Origin: Flammula alnicola
Taxonomy: Eukaryota; Basidiomycota; Agaricomycetes; Agaricales; Strophariaceae
DNA: 64,000 bases
Assembly (NCBI GenBank): GCA_015499995.1
Contig: JADNRV010000010.1
Span: forward strand, 372,001-436,000
Direction of reading: 5' to 3'
Under the pieces are notes generated by a model, which searched no databases, was not told where the DNA came from, and saw only the letters and a list, made by a program, of their open reading frames with translations. Position numbers and translations under genes: made by a program. Position 1 is the first letter of the stretch. The number at the start of each line of letters is the position of its first letter. Below are positions 1 through 12,215 of the stretch, piece after piece.

Positions 1-417
1 TCAGGCCTTTGTATCTACATGGAAGGCCTACGACGATCCTGCACGTTCGCTGTGGACTCGGACTTCGGCCGACATAGGGGTATTCGACTCTAGGCCTTAT
101 CCCGCTTCGATAACATTTCGATCGCCACTACCATCTTCACCTCTTTCCGGTACTTGCGTCTGAAACGGCACCTAAGTCAGTCATCGACGTCATGAAGCAT
201 TCCCTCGGCAGATAGATGAATGGAGATGGAAAAATTCTTGAGCACCGCGACTCACTTTTGAAATTTGGGGTGCGTGCGACGACGACGGGCGGAGCATGGA
301 CCGAGTCCTCGCGCTCCGGACGAGTGGCGTCTATAAATTGATCCAGCGTCGCTTGTTTTGGATCTAGCCGAGGTTGACCTACAACCACCACGACTGTCAG
401 AACCACATAACAAAGTC
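1..417. other. Upstream region of the aminotransferase gene
   Basis: I see no convincing gene here. The stretch ends in the promoter and 5' untranslated region of the ornithine aminotransferase gene that starts at 418. Short open frames on the minus strand lie across its promoter and first exon and have no recognisable product. Confidence 0.5.
331..340 (+). promoter_or_regulatory. TATA-like element
   Basis: The motif ctataaat lies about 80 bp before the ATG at 418, a usual distance for a fungal core promoter. This is a motif match only. Confidence 0.35.
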
Positions 418-2873
418 ATGTCTCCAGCAACCAACTCGACCTCAGAGACCTCAGCATCCGCTCTGCCTTCCAGCGGCGCCACCAACAGTGGAAAATCGGG
501 AACGAGCAAGGGAAGTGGGAAGGTTCGCTTGACCTCGGCGGATGTTATCCATCTCGAGCATGAATACGGAGCACACAAGTGAGTTATAGGTCTCTAGCTT
601 AGCCTTTCTTATACGTTTTGCTGAGCATGCGTTCTTTCCGCCATTAGCTACCACCCTCTCCCCGTTGTCTTTGAGTCCGCAAAGGGTGCCAAGTGAGTCT
701 TTTCCGCCATAGAACGATTCAGCATGCACAGCTTCGTCTTCGCTCCAACGACCATCAGGGATCATGTTGGTCGTCAACTTATCTAATGAGATCCTGAGCG
801 AAGCCTCGCGGGGTTGCAAGTTGTCTCCTTTCTCGTCGTTATCCCGAAGTTTTACCTGGGACCTTGCCTTAAAACCTTTCCTGTTCTCTTCGTTCGTGCT
901 TACTAACCACTTTTTTAGGGTATGGGATCCCGAGGGCAGAGAATACATCGACATGCTGTCGGCATACTCGTACGTTCTTTCCTTATCGTGTGACCCAAGT
1001 TCTAGCTTAAACATTCATTTTTCATTTTTCAAGTGCGGTAAACCAAGGACATTGCCATCCACGCATCGTCGCCACCCTCGTTTCACAAGCTCAGAAACTC
1101 ACGCTCTCCTCGCGGGCATTCTATAACTCGGTTTTCGGCCGATTCGCTCAACAGATCACATCCCTCTTCGGGTATGACATGGTCCTTCCCATGAACACCG
1201 GGGCGGAGGCTGTCGAGACCGCTATCAAGCTTGCAAGGAAGTGGGCATATAAGCGCAAGGGTGTCGAGGACGGCAAGGCTATCGTGCTCAGCGTTGAGGG
1301 TAATTTCCATGGGAGAACTTTGGGTATCATTAGGTGTGTCAAACCTTGTCTTACTCGGTTGGGCGAGGGCCTTACGTACGCTGTTTATATAGCATGAGCA
1401 CAGACCCGGAGAGCAGAGGCGGGTTCGGACCTTATCTTGAGGGTGTGGGACCTGTCTATGTAGATGAGGAAGGCGAGCCGCAACTCATCCGATATGGTGT
1501 GCTTGAGGATTTTGAGAGGGCGTTGAAATTGCACGGAGAAAACGTTGCAGCCTTTTTGGTAGAGCCCATTCAAGGCGAAGCTGGGTACGTGTTTTTACTG
1601 GCTACATTAGTATGACAGGAAAACACTGACGATGATGCAACAGCATCGTAGTACCACCAGAGGGCTACCTGAAAGGCGTTGCGGATCTCTGCAAGAAGCA
1701 TAACGTGCTCCTTATCTGTGACGAAATCCAGACAGTGCGTCATATCTCCTTTTATCGATCTATTTCCCTCCAGTATGAATATTTTTCTGTCGACGAATAT
1801 TCTATCCATTTTTGTCTTTCTTTGTCGCTGGTTTTGGTGGCAGGTTTGACGTTCTTTTTATAGGGTCTGTGCAGGACAGGCAAGATGCTTGCGTCCGAAT
1901 ACGAGGGTATCAGACCGGACATCGTTTTACTCGGCAAGGCACTTTCAGGAGGAGGTAAACGCCGCGCGTTCAATTAAATTGAAACAGACAGAGCTCACAC
2001 ACATACATTACAGTTTACCCTGTGTCGGCTGTGCTCGCAGACAAGGATGTGATGCTATGCATCCAGCCGGGCGAGCATGGTAGCACGTATGGAGGGTGCG
2101 TTGTTGTTTTTGCCCGGTCTATATCAATTATCTTTACTCAAAACATAATTTTTCAGGAACCCCCTTGGGTGTGCCGTCGCCATGACCGCACTGTCAGTAC
2201 TCATCGACGAGCGCCTCGCCGAGCGCGCTTTCACGCTTGGCGAGTACTTCCGCACCGCCATCCGCGCCATCAACTCTCCACTCGTCAAGGAGGTTAGAGG
2301 GAGAGGACTGTTGAACGCGATTGTCATGGACGAGGAGATCAGTAAGAAGCGTGGCAGAGGGAGGAGCGCGTGGCAGTTCTGTCTGCTGCTGAAGAGCAGA
2401 GGCGTGTTGGCGAAACCCACGCATGTTAACATGTGAGTGTCGTCTCGTTCAGTATTGGGTTAACCATGGATTAATGATATCTATAGTATTCGATTCGCGC
2501 CCCCGCTGGTCATCGAGGAGGAGGATTTGAAGGAGGCGGTGAACATTATTGCGGAGTGTCTTATCGACCTTGATCAAGTGAGTCGGTCTTTTGATTCGAA
2601 GTGGCTGTCATGATCTTTCTTCGGGCGGTTTGGTGTGCTGTTACTGCTGCTCCCTTCTTTCCTTCTTCGTGGGCCCTGTACCATAACCGGTGTCAAATGG
2701 CGAGGACCAAGATGAAGACGACAAGGACGAGGATGCGTGATCATTTGTATTTCGTTGAATCTTTTTCGATGGTGCTGATGTGACTTTCCCTTTTTTCTTT
2801 CTTTTTGTAGCTCGAGGAAATCCCAGGTGATGATGCGAGCGAGAAGGGACATGCGGATGTGCTCACTCTTTGA
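418..2873 (+). CDS. CAR2: Ornithine aminotransferase (multi-exon)
   Basis: Pyridoxal-phosphate enzyme of class III that converts ornithine and 2-oxoglutarate to glutamate-semialdehyde and glutamate, linking arginine breakdown to proline. Joined exons give the order expected for the family: an N-terminal part ending near [15 protein letters not shown], then [55 protein letters not shown], the cofactor aspartate in CDEIQTG, the PLP lysine in [22 protein letters not shown] and RGRGLLNA. Exons begin 418-578, 648-692 and 919 onward, and later introns are about 50-90 nt. The ATG at 418 opens the first exon. The first 35 residues are Ser/Thr/Gly-rich and not a clear mitochondrial presequence, so a cytosolic enzyme as in yeast is likely. 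The C-terminus has an acidic tail. The gene looks intact. Confidence 0.95.
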
Positions 2874-4253
2874 TTCCCGAGTTTTTTTGAGTTCAAGTGT
2901 GAGTTTGGGCACAAGGCTCGAGGAACGAAGTGTAGCCGTCATCCATACTTGCTCCTCTCAGTCAACTGTGCTGTACAGAGGATATATGTAGATTTGATTT
3001 TGCCTGTTGTATAATATCTCTGTAGTTTCATCTCCACCCTCCCAACCCCTAATCTCTCATTCTTGCTTTCCATTTACGTGACAACTTTCCCTTCCATGTC
3101 CCATATGTGCTCATATGTGTGTTGTCCTTTCCATTTTACAGGGATGATCACTTATTTACACCGGCAGTAGGCACTGCCGCATGTGACTCAAATGTATATA
3201 AATATCTATAGTTGTCAGGCGTTCTACATAAATCACCCGTTAAGATTTTCGCTGCCCAGTGGCAGAGATCCGAGGCTTGATCTTACCAAAGAAATGGCCG
3301 CATTCCAGAAAGGTGGTTTGCGATGTGATTTGCGGTACAATTCCGACATGGCAAACTGGGAATCTAAACTCGAAATGAAAGGAGACAGAGTGAGATCGTG
3401 TGCCTCCCCACCGCTGTTCGCTCCCTCCGGGCTGGCCAGGTGAGACGAGGAGGAGGACAAATTAGGTGTGTTCTGAGGGAGATTGAGGTTGTCATTTATT
3501 GTGCTGCACGAATATAAAGAATTGAAGGAAGATTTCTTTGTCTCGACAATTCCTCTATAATTGTTACCAACCTGGAAGGCGAAGTCGAGATGTTCCCTGG
3601 TTATTTCTTATACGCCTGTTCTTATTACACTATCACGTCGGGTTAACAGATACGTTGTCCTGATTTTCAATCTTCTGCATGCAGCGGGGAAGGCCGCGTG
3701 AGATGGATTTCAGAGGATTCGTGCCTGAACTTGACAATTTGTCTGGGTGGATAAAATATCCTGCGTCAATTCTTGAGGAGAGGACGGTAGTTAATGTTAA
3801 TTGGTGGAATTTTTCTTCGGAGACCTATACTTTCTGTCCCATTCTTCGGATTTACGAAGAATCAATTCGTTGATCTTATCTACCTTCGTATTCAGGCGTC
3901 AATCAGATTCGGATTCAAAAATTTCTTCATTTAGTTGTAATTTTTAAGTGATTCGTGGCTATGTCGATATGAGATATTATTATTCTATCTGCCGGCGTCC
4001 CAATTATTAATCCATCCTCCATCCCCGTGTTGATCGACGGTGCCGTTCTGGATGCTAGAGAATGTTCAGGAAAATAGCCTACGGTGGGTCATTTCCCAGC
4101 CAGGAAGCTTGCGAATGGGAGTACACGTTGTCCTGGTATCCTGACCGCACATGTTGTGCAGGTTGTGCGCGGGTGCCCTAGGGCCCTGCACATGGGGCAG
4201 GCTCGGTAAGCCTCATAGTATCGGAGCTGTTTCCACCGCGATAAAATAATCAA
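2874..4253. other. Intergenic region, no gene recognised
   Basis: Holds the 3' end of the aminotransferase transcription unit and AT-rich sequence. Open frames of 64-86 codons on both strands show no motif and no joinable exons. Confidence 0.5.
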
Positions 4254-4933
4254 TCAGTTGCTGCTTTCGAAGGTGGAGTCACGATCACTAGCGAAGCTTA
4301 CCCATGGAATGACCGCATTAGTAGGCAACTCTTCAGCAATCTCACTTAAAAGAGTGGAACTTCGAACAAGATATAGAGCCGTATCGTTAATTAGCTTTGC
4401 GCGATTATGTTTAATGGCATGGGCGAGGATTTCAGGAGCATGCTTCTCGGTGAATCTCCTTAGAGGAAGTGATGTCAGCCCCGAATCAATCCGAGTTTTG
4501 TCGAGCAAACGAAATTGTGAACTCACCCCAGCTGTACTTCGCAAATACTCATTGCAGAAAAAACTTCGTATTTCTCAATCGCTTCCGCCAGCGGCGCCAA
4601 AATCTCAAAACTCGTGTCTTCCAGCGCGGGGTGCCTCTTGGGATACACAAATTGAAATAGGATCTCCAGGACGCTGGCAGGCTCCGTCAAATGTGTAACA
4701 TCTTGGCGTGTGTTTGAATTGAATCCAACAGCTCCCGGACCAGGAAATGCTCCTGTATGGGCCTCCAAGTATTTTCGATGCAAATGGAATTGCGTCCCAT
4801 CTACAGATTGAACGATTAGATCAGCATCTGCGGCACCGACTGTGAGGCAGATCCAGAGTCAGTAAACACTCGTAAGTTGCAACTGATGTGAATCCTTACA
4901 TTCAGGATGGGTAGACGGTAGAGAAATTTCCAT
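4254..4933 (-). CDS. BTB/POZ-domain protein
   Basis: BTB domains mediate protein-protein contacts, often as adaptors of Cullin-3 ligases, but here only the fold is inferred. Three exons join well on the minus strand. The first starts at 4933 (MEISLPSTHPE). The second carries the BTB signature ADADLIVQSVDGTQFHLHRKY and continues to VLEILFQFVYPKRHP and LAEAIEKYEVFSAM. After a GT-AG intron the third continues with FTEKHAPEILAHAIKH. This layout (core of about 110 residues followed by a helical extension) is the one seen in the large BTB family of mushroom fungi. The 3' end is uncertain: the frame closes at 4254, but a splice donor after NAVIPW could add another exon downstream. The protein would be about 190 residues, rather short for the family. 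Confidence 0.7.
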
Positions 4934-6563
4934 GATCGTCGTAGATTGCAATAATGTCAATGGGCGCTTATCATGCAGATGGAAGTCTGGAGCAAGGTGA
5001 TATCATTGCCTATCTGCATGTGATTGTTTTAAACCCCGTGACGTCTTCCGTGGTTGTGTGAACCGTGAATCAAGAGGTATCTGGCTCAAAAATCCCCTAC
5101 ACAAGGTCGAAGGTCGAAAGTGGGAAAGAAGCACCTATGTATTTATTCTCCTGTGTGCTGGCATCTTCCGGCGCACTTCTTGCCGTGAATATCTAGGAAC
5201 TCGACGGATTCTTGACGGACGCCCAGAGCTCCATTTGGTAGTCCGACGGTTGATATGAAATATCACTATAACGAAAGAGGCTAGGTGCCCCAGTTTCTCA
5301 GGCGGCGCTGCAAAGCGTGGATAAAGCGTGATGGAGTGTACAGAGGCGCGGATGGAGCGTGCAACGGCCTCTATAGAGCGTGCAATGAAGTGTATAGTTC
5401 ACAATCAATTTGGATATTGCCTTCTATGTTTAACGAGGGGTATTTATGTATCGGGAGGCCATTACATCGAATCCAATTGAACAAGTGAGGGCTATGAACA
5501 TTGACTCGAATATAAAAGTCATTACACTCATTATGTCCGGCCAATTTCAAAAAGCACATCAATATAGGACTCTCATTAGTCTACTCTATGGTAAAAAATT
5601 GTTACAGACTATCTAAATACAATGTCGACGAGGGAAATCGTTGGATATGAGTCTCTGTACCACGTAACGGCAAAATACCAACAATTTAAGCTCTGACAAC
5701 ACCTTCATCGAGAAGCGCACAAACTACACAGGATGACCATGCCCTTTGAAAACCCTGTAAATCGATTTGATTAGAGCCAAAGACCCATAAGAAATTATTG
5801 TTTTAGATAGAGCTTCCTATTACCTGGATAAAAGTATATTTTAACTTTCCGCAAGAGCTTGTCCCTAGGCGGTGAGAAACATTAAGAACACACTGACATA
5901 GAATGGGTATTAAGGATGTTCTATACATCTCCGAATAATCTACTTAATATATTTTATAGCGGGCCTACACTTGTTCTACGAAGAAGAATGAAGGGTGCCA
6001 CGCCTTTGTACGCTTCATGCGCACCACGCTTGCAAGTTGCCACGCCGATTTCCCTGTGCCCGGAATCAATGGTAGCGTGAATTCGCATTTCAGTTGAACC
6101 AATTAGGAAATTCTATGCACGTTTGTGGACAGGCGTTTGTAATTGGTTAGTGGCTTGCCAAGTGGAGGAGAACTGCTCGTAGCGTCAAGGGGACTTGGGA
6201 ATAAGCTATTTTAGCGCTGACATGGCCATATGCAAGGAAGCATTGCTAAACATCCTGGTGGCCTCATCCATGAAAGACATTTCATATCTGGATACTCTTC
6301 GTCTTATAAACTATTGTGTAAGTCTGAGTATGGGAAAAAGAAACCTACCTCAGGACCTTCAAACCTTCACCGCATGCCACTCATCTCTCAGGAAAGAAAT
6401 TTTGGTCAGATGAAAACTCGGCTGTTTTATTAGAACGACTTTAAAGTTTAAACCAACCTTTTAAAGACACTGCCGCACTTCTGTTAGGACTGTTTGACCT
6501 ATCCCTGTGGGTACTGTCATTCCCATTCTCTGCTTATCTGCATCCCCACCCGAATCCACCACA
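4934..6563. other. Intergenic region with a small degenerate repeat
   Basis: No gene recognised over about 1.6 kb. At 5310-5400 the plus strand shows an imperfect repeat in which blocks like gatggagtgtac, gatggagcgtgcaa and atagagcgtgcaatg follow each other. The end contains the promoter of the phosphoesterase gene. Confidence 0.45.
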
Positions 6564-8055
6564 ATGACGACCCTCATCCTTGTCTACACCCTCCTCCTCC
6601 TCCTCCCCACCATCCTCTCAAATCCCATATCACCATCCGACCCGCCTCCCTTCGATGCTGCGACCGCCTCCGCTGCCCTCGCTGCCCTGGGTCGCGCACC
6701 CTCCACCCTCCGCGGTCCCGGTTCCCTACCAAACCCACGTCTGCCCGCCGGCACCGACACCATGCCCGAAATTGAGCACATCGTGTTGGTGATGTACGAG
6801 AACCACTCGTTCGACAACGTATTCGGCCTCCTTGGACACGGGGACGGCCTGCCCACCTCCCGGGATGGTACTGTCACAGCGTCGAATCCGTATGCGAACG
6901 GAAGCGTGCAGCATGCATTTGAAATGCCGAATACGTGTCAGTCCGGGCATATTTCGCAGCAGTGGGCGATATCGCATGCGGCGTTTAATAATGGGAGTAT
7001 GGATGGCTTTGTGAGCGACATCGTTTCGCCCGAGTCGATGGGGTATTTGAAGGCGAGGCATTTGCCCTTTACGTGGGATTTGGCAAGCCACTTCCCTATT
7101 GGTGATAGGTGGTTTTCCTCGGTTATGGGGCAGACTTGGCCGAATCGCATGTATCTGTATGTGGTCTTCTGCCCTACTACAGGCTGGAAACTGACTGATT
7201 GACGATGCCAGAATTGCCGGCACAAGCATGGGGATTGTCAACACTAACCAAAATATCACTGGCCTTGTCCCACCCTCAGGCACAATCTTCAATACCTTCG
7301 ACCGCTTCAACATCAGCTGGACCGACTACCTCTCCCCAGGTGCATTCCCCTTGGGCGCCACCCCAGAACTCTTCACCATCAGCGACAATGAAACCGTCGC
7401 TAACAACCACGCCAGTCTCGACGACTTCTTTGCCGCCCTCGCGAATGGCACTTTACCACAATTCTCCTTCTTCGAGCAGAACGGCCAAACGCAAAGCCAA
7501 GAAGACCCACAGAACATCGTCGTAGGCGAAGGCCTTTTTGCCTCGGTCATCAACGCCCTGGGTGAATCTCCGTTGTGGAATAAAACAGCACTCATCTTCG
7601 TCTACGATGAGCACGGCGGATATTACGACCATGTTCCCCCGCCCGTCGCTCTGGCACCAGATAACATCGGACCAGTGGTGCCTGCAGGCGAATTGACATA
7701 CGACGGCTACCATCGGTACGGGTTCCGAGTTCCAGCAATGATGGTGTCGCCGTATTCCAAGGCTGGAGCGTATGTGTCGCACGTTCTGCATGACCATACA
7801 TCTATACTGGCGTTCTTGCAACGCAAGTGGAATCTGCCGGCATTGACGTGGCGGGATGCAAATGCAAATGATATGACAGATTTCTTGGATATGCAGGCGC
7901 TGGCAGAGAAAAGACCGACGTTTCCTCAGCTGCCGAAGTTGAAGCCAGCGGGGAATACCACTGCAAATTTGGAGTGCAGTGTTACGGGCCCGGGGGTAAT
8001 TCCGCCAGTGGGAAGTGTGACTGAGCCGAGAAAAGAGACAGGGACGGGAAAGTGA
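6564..8055 (+). CDS. Secreted phosphoesterase (phospholipase C / acid phosphatase family, PF04185)
   Basis: Two exons (6564-7156 and 7212-8055) joined over a 55-nt GT-AG intron give 478 residues. The ATG at 6564 is preferred over an in-frame ATG at 6507 because it opens directly into a signal peptide (MTTLILVYTLLLLLPTILS). Family hallmarks follow: HIVLVMYENHSFDNVFG near residue 80, FPIGDRWFSSVMGQTWPNRMY before the intron, FSFFEQNG and DEHGGYYDHVPPP in the middle, and RVPAMMVSPYSKAG and HDHTSILAFLQRKWNLP towards the end. The Glu-Asn-His and Asp-Glu-His-Gly-Gly-x-Tyr-Asp-His positions are the metal and phosphate site of this alkaline-phosphatase-like superfamily. Several N-x-S/T sites fit secretion. 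It should hydrolyse phosphodiester or phosphomonoester bonds outside the cell; the substrate cannot be read from sequence. Confidence 0.92.
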
Positions 8056-8144
8056 AAGGGGGGGTGGTGGTATACGGTCAATCAATAACCTCTTCAAAGC
8101 CCAATGTATTAAATAGCAAATAGTTAGCAAAATGATGAAATTAA

Positions 8145-8634
8145 TTAATTTCTCTTCACCTTCGCGGTACCAACGCGGTACGTCTGAATTCCCGGAGTCG
8201 TATACCATACGTGCCAATCTGGGTGTCGACCTTCAAGACCCGCATCTATTCCTGGATACAAGGCTGGCAAGGGACCTGAAGGGGGATACTCATATTTCGG
8301 CACAGGAACGCAGATGGCTATGTCATCCATCGCTTCTGGCCTCGCATCCAGGCGACCGGACATCTCATCCGCAGTGGCAGGGCTGACACTTTGAAAGGCA
8401 CTGGAACATTTGTGCATGCCATCCAAGGAATGCGACCCAACCTGGTTGCATTTACCTGGAACTTTGCTCACTTCCAAAGTGAACAGCTTGGAGGAGTGTC
8501 TGCGATCCAGCACGACTCTGGATACGTATGGCAAGAAGGGTGCCGGTGGAGCAGGCCGATCTGACCTGCTCGAGGACATGCTCGCCGAGGATGCGCGTCG
8601 AGCTGGGAAGCCATGTGGATAGTGTCGCAGGCAA
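8145..8634 (-). CDS. Unrecognised two-exon protein, 144 aa
   Basis: Exon 1 (8456-8634) and exon 2 (8145-8400) join across a 55-nt intron with perfect GT and AG ends, keep one frame and sum to 435 nt, so the model is self-consistent. The product starts MPATLSTWLPSSTRILGEHV and ends near DWHVWYTTPGIQTYRVG. I see no signal peptide, membrane segment or known motif. A central stretch is acidic and proline-rich (CVPVPKYEYPPSGPLP). The gene lies tail-to-tail with the phosphoesterase gene, with 90 bp between stops. It may be a lineage-restricted gene or the end of a longer one. Evidence for coding is the joinable intron and the codon texture only. Confidence 0.5.
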
Positions 8635-8826
8635 TGGCGAAAGGCAAGAGTGGATTCCGCTACGCGCTATTAGTATCTACATATGGACATGAACATGCAC
8701 GTGCCGATGTGACCTACGCTATCTAATCTATGCGACAGTGTGACCTGATCTCACTGTCACACCGGCTCTGGCGGGTTGTGAATATTGGCTCGCTGGTGAG
8801 TGCGGATAAATTGGCGACCGTCATAC

Positions 8827-8916
8827 TGCGCTTTGCATATTTTTGTGAAAACCTGAACATTTTCAATTCCATCACGTGCTGATGGTGCTTTAGCCAAACA
8901 TGTTCGGCAACTGCGG
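8827..8916 (+). repeat. Inverted repeat, left arm
   Basis: About 90 bp that recurs on the opposite strand at 9429-9518. Shared blocks include ctttgcatatttttgtgaaa, tcacgtgctgatggt and agccaaaca, in the same order, interrupted by diverged bases. Confidence 0.7.
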
Positions 8917-9428
8917 CCACCAAGGTGTCCTACGCTTGCGCTTTGGCTCCAGCCTCCCGACCGTTATGTAGAACACACAGTGTACAGTATGCATCTACCA
9001 CAAAAAAGAGGCATAGTTCTAGTTGATAATAAATCACACTTTTACATCACATATTTCACCCACGGAAACCTTTGCCCAATCTTACTAGGCAGTTGGTGCT
9101 CTTTGGAAGAGGGCAGGTCCAGTCGACATCAAAGAGGCAGAGCGGGAAGAAACACATCAGGATTTTCACTGGTCACTGATGATGATGTGCCACCATCTTT
9201 TTGACGATGGCAGCATGTGCTTGAGGTTCTGGCAGGCCTTTGTCAAGGTGCTGACAGGCTGTGGAATGGAGATGAACCATGCAGCACATAGGAGACCTTC
9301 TCCTGAAATTAAGAAAGATATAATTTGCCTTAGAGGCCTCAAAGTGGGCATTCTCACTTTCAAACTATCATAAGAGACACAAGAGATCACGGAAGGTTTG
9401 TGAAGAGGATTCGGAACTGCCGACGCGC

Positions 9429-9518
9429 CGAATCTGCCGAGTATGTTTGGCTGAGGTACCATCAGCACGTGACCCCGCTGGAAATGTTTTGCGCTTTCAC
9501 AAAAATATGCAAAGCACA
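9429..9518 (-). repeat. Inverted repeat, right arm
   Basis: Reverse-complement partner of 8827-8916. The arms enclose about 510 bp. No target-site duplication was identified, so whether this is a worn-down mobile element is open. Confidence 0.7.
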
Positions 9519-9975
9519 GTAACCCAAACGAAATGGCCAGGAGAAGAATCCTCTGGGTCTGTCATCTCACGAACGACGCGCCTCAATCCTGAGCATGACC
9601 CTGACACCAGCTACGGAATAGCCGACCGAGATCGTCTGCACTCCAAGTCTCAGAAAAGAAAATGTCTATGTGGATAGTGGAAAAAAAAAAGTACTAGTAC
9701 GAACTCAGTAAGATGATATCATATGTACAGAAAGCATGCAGATAGATAACTGATAACTAGCTAGGTAGTGGCCTGTAGGCAATCGGTACAATATATAAAA
9801 CACAATGGTCCGCGAAAGCACTGCTCCGGACTCAACAAGAGAACAAATCCTTAAATTCCAAGCGAAGAATCAGAAATGTAGGTAGGTGTACAGTACAAGT
9901 AAGTTAAAAGCCGCAAGCAAGACAAAAGGTAAATGAGATGCAGTGAAAGTTCATGTTCATGTTCATGTAACGTCG

Positions 9976-12215
9976 TTATCGAAGATCCTCGGGCCATTCA
10001 GCCCGTTTTCGCCAACGACCTTCCGAGTCAAACCTGGGATTGACAGGGTATGAAAGGCCGTCGTTATCGCTCCGTCCGACTGGGACTACACAAAATGAGG
10101 CAAGAATTAGCACAAGGATCCGCGTGCATGGAACACGACCGCCGAGATAAGATAAGCACCCAAACGGCTTATCTAATCTGGTCGAAAGGAAAGACAGGAA
10201 AAGAAATCAACAGAGAAGAACTCACATATCCATCCAAGCCACCACTTCCCCATCACATCCGTCCACTCCTCGTGCGTATTTCCCCGCCACCAAATATTTC
10301 CCTCCGAATTCAAGGCGCCCCACTCCTTGTCCCATTCTCTCTCTTTTCTCCTCTTTGCACTGCAGATTTTAAAAAAATTGCAGCAACAACCCCATCGTCA
10401 GTATTAAACATAAGAAGAGACAAGAGAGGCACACGCACCCAAACTCCCACCACTTAAACCCTCTCGCAAGCGTATCGGCCTCGCGCTCCTTCATGCTGTG
10501 TATTTGCATACTCTCCACCGTTGTCTGACCTCTCAGAATCAGATTCACATGCGAGATCACCAGCGTGGTGGTAAACAAGAGGAAAAAGCCCGTCCTGCAG
10601 AACATAGCGCATTAGACACCCTCAAAGGCAAAAGCTTGTAAATTACGCACATGGCAATGATGATGATTTCCTGTGGATCAATGTCCATCGTCGCCGAGTT
10701 GTTCGCCTTTATGGTGTATGCAAGCAGGGTACCGAACACGTAAGCGGCGAACACCGTCGTTGCTTGAGAAAAATTTAGAAAGAACTGCCAATAGGACGAA
10801 AGACGGTCAGTTGAACAGTTCGGTGGAGAAGAAAGATGTCGAACCTTGTGATTCCGCGCTCCTACGCACTGGCCTATCCCTGTATGTCTCACTAGTTTAA
10901 AAGAGAGAGAGAGAGAGAAAATCGAGGCAGAACATACATGGGCAGTGATGGTCGTATTTAAGCACGCACTAATTGAGGAAATACATCACTTCGAATCCAT
11001 TGGACTTGAAAACAGGAAGAAATAACTCACAGTACCACAAACTCGACAATGATGCGCCCGATACGGTTTCAGTATTTGGTCGATCGAACAATATCTATGC
11101 ACTGGATGCAGGACCGCCGTCGTCGGTGGCCGCCGAACGATGTTCAGCTCTTCTAATCTGCGCTCTCTCTTCAATGCCTTTTCGTGCCGCGTTGGATGTG
11201 GAGACGCAATCGCAATTTTTGGACTAAGAGCCCGAGGTTTTTTGAGCAGCTTGTTATTGAGGAACGATGGTCGCGGGTTTTGCTGGTGCGACATAACAGT
11301 CGTAGAAGACGTGGGTGCAGGCGATACGAGGGTAGGATTGCCTTTCGTCTTCGCGTCGTTCACGAAGGCAGGTTTAGGGGCGGAGATGGTATTCATAACG
11401 CGTGCGTTTGGCTCCTGTAATTCGCTCTGACGAGTGTCGTCTCTCCGCAGTAAATCTTCGTAGGAAGGTCCCGCAAGTCCGGAAAAGTCCCTCCTTTGAG
11501 ATGTGTGGCCTCGAGAAGTTGTTGCAGTCAATGAAGGGCGCCGCGACTGCTGGGAATTGCGATGGTCCATTTCGACATCTGGGGGTAAAGCATTGCTCGT
11601 GTCGACCCGTTCGGGCATTTCAGTGGAGTTCCAGGATTCGCGTAGAGGTACAGCGGCGGGGATGAGAGGCCGTTCCGATCTTGCAATGTACTGCATAGAA
11701 GCTTCAATCAGGAATGTTTGATTTAAAATGCCGCTGACACTCACATCTCGGGCATATCCTGGGGGCGTCAGAACAACCTGGAAATCGAACGTATTTTTTG
11801 AGAATACAGCAAGATAAATATTGGTTCAAAAGAACGAACCCTCAGATACGCCCATACCATCCATAGGTATAATACACAGAATACTACAAGGAGGGCAACT
11901 GCCACAACGTCAACATTCGAACGAATGGAATTGTATTGAAAAGTACCAACTTCCTGTACTGCGCCCCGCCTGAGCTCTCCTCCCCTTCCTGATCATAGGC
12001 AGACAGAGGCGTTGGATGTACACATATGCCGCATATCCCATAATTCCCGCCGTTACTGCCACCATAAGTTTCCTCACGATCCATGGCTGGGGCTTCGTCC
12101 TGTTATATCGTTTCTCCCGGGCAGTTTCCGCAGCTTGTTCAATGACACCACAGCATGAATGCTCCCTCTGCTTCAGTGATTTCGTCGGAACTGCCTGAAG
12201 TGACGCTGTAGGCAT
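9976..12215 (-). CDS. DHHC palmitoyltransferase
   Basis: Membrane enzyme that S-acylates proteins. Joined minus-strand exons give, in order: a first membrane segment (VAVTAGIMGYAAYVYI), a second (VALLVVFCVLYLWMVWAYL) followed by LTPPGYARD, a long cytosolic Ser/Pro/Arg-rich loop of about 220 residues, the Cys-rich domain with [20 protein letters not shown] spanning an intron and then IGQCVGARNHKFF, two more membrane segments, and the TTVE motif (TTxE) after them. The catalytic Asp-His-His-Cys is intact. Two departures are visible: the usual DPG motif reads PPG, and the first CxxC pair reads CSID, so one zinc ligand is replaced. The loop between segment 2 and the Cys-rich domain is long for the family. 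The last exon ends at 9976 (WPEDLR then stop). Start at 12215 is the first ATG of the exon; a later ATG inside the first membrane segment is less likely. Confidence 0.88.

Larger units (their letters stand above)
8635..9975. other. Intergenic region containing an inverted repeat
   Basis: No gene recognised between the 144-aa gene and the palmitoyltransferase gene. The main structure is a pair of about 90-bp inverted copies at 8827-8916 and 9429-9518, listed separately. Short tandem runs such as gttcatgttcatgttcatg occur near 9950. Confidence 0.5.

Noticed and set aside
7453..8217. 254-codon minus-strand frame opposite the phosphoesterase
   Set aside because: Shadow of a well-supported coding exon.
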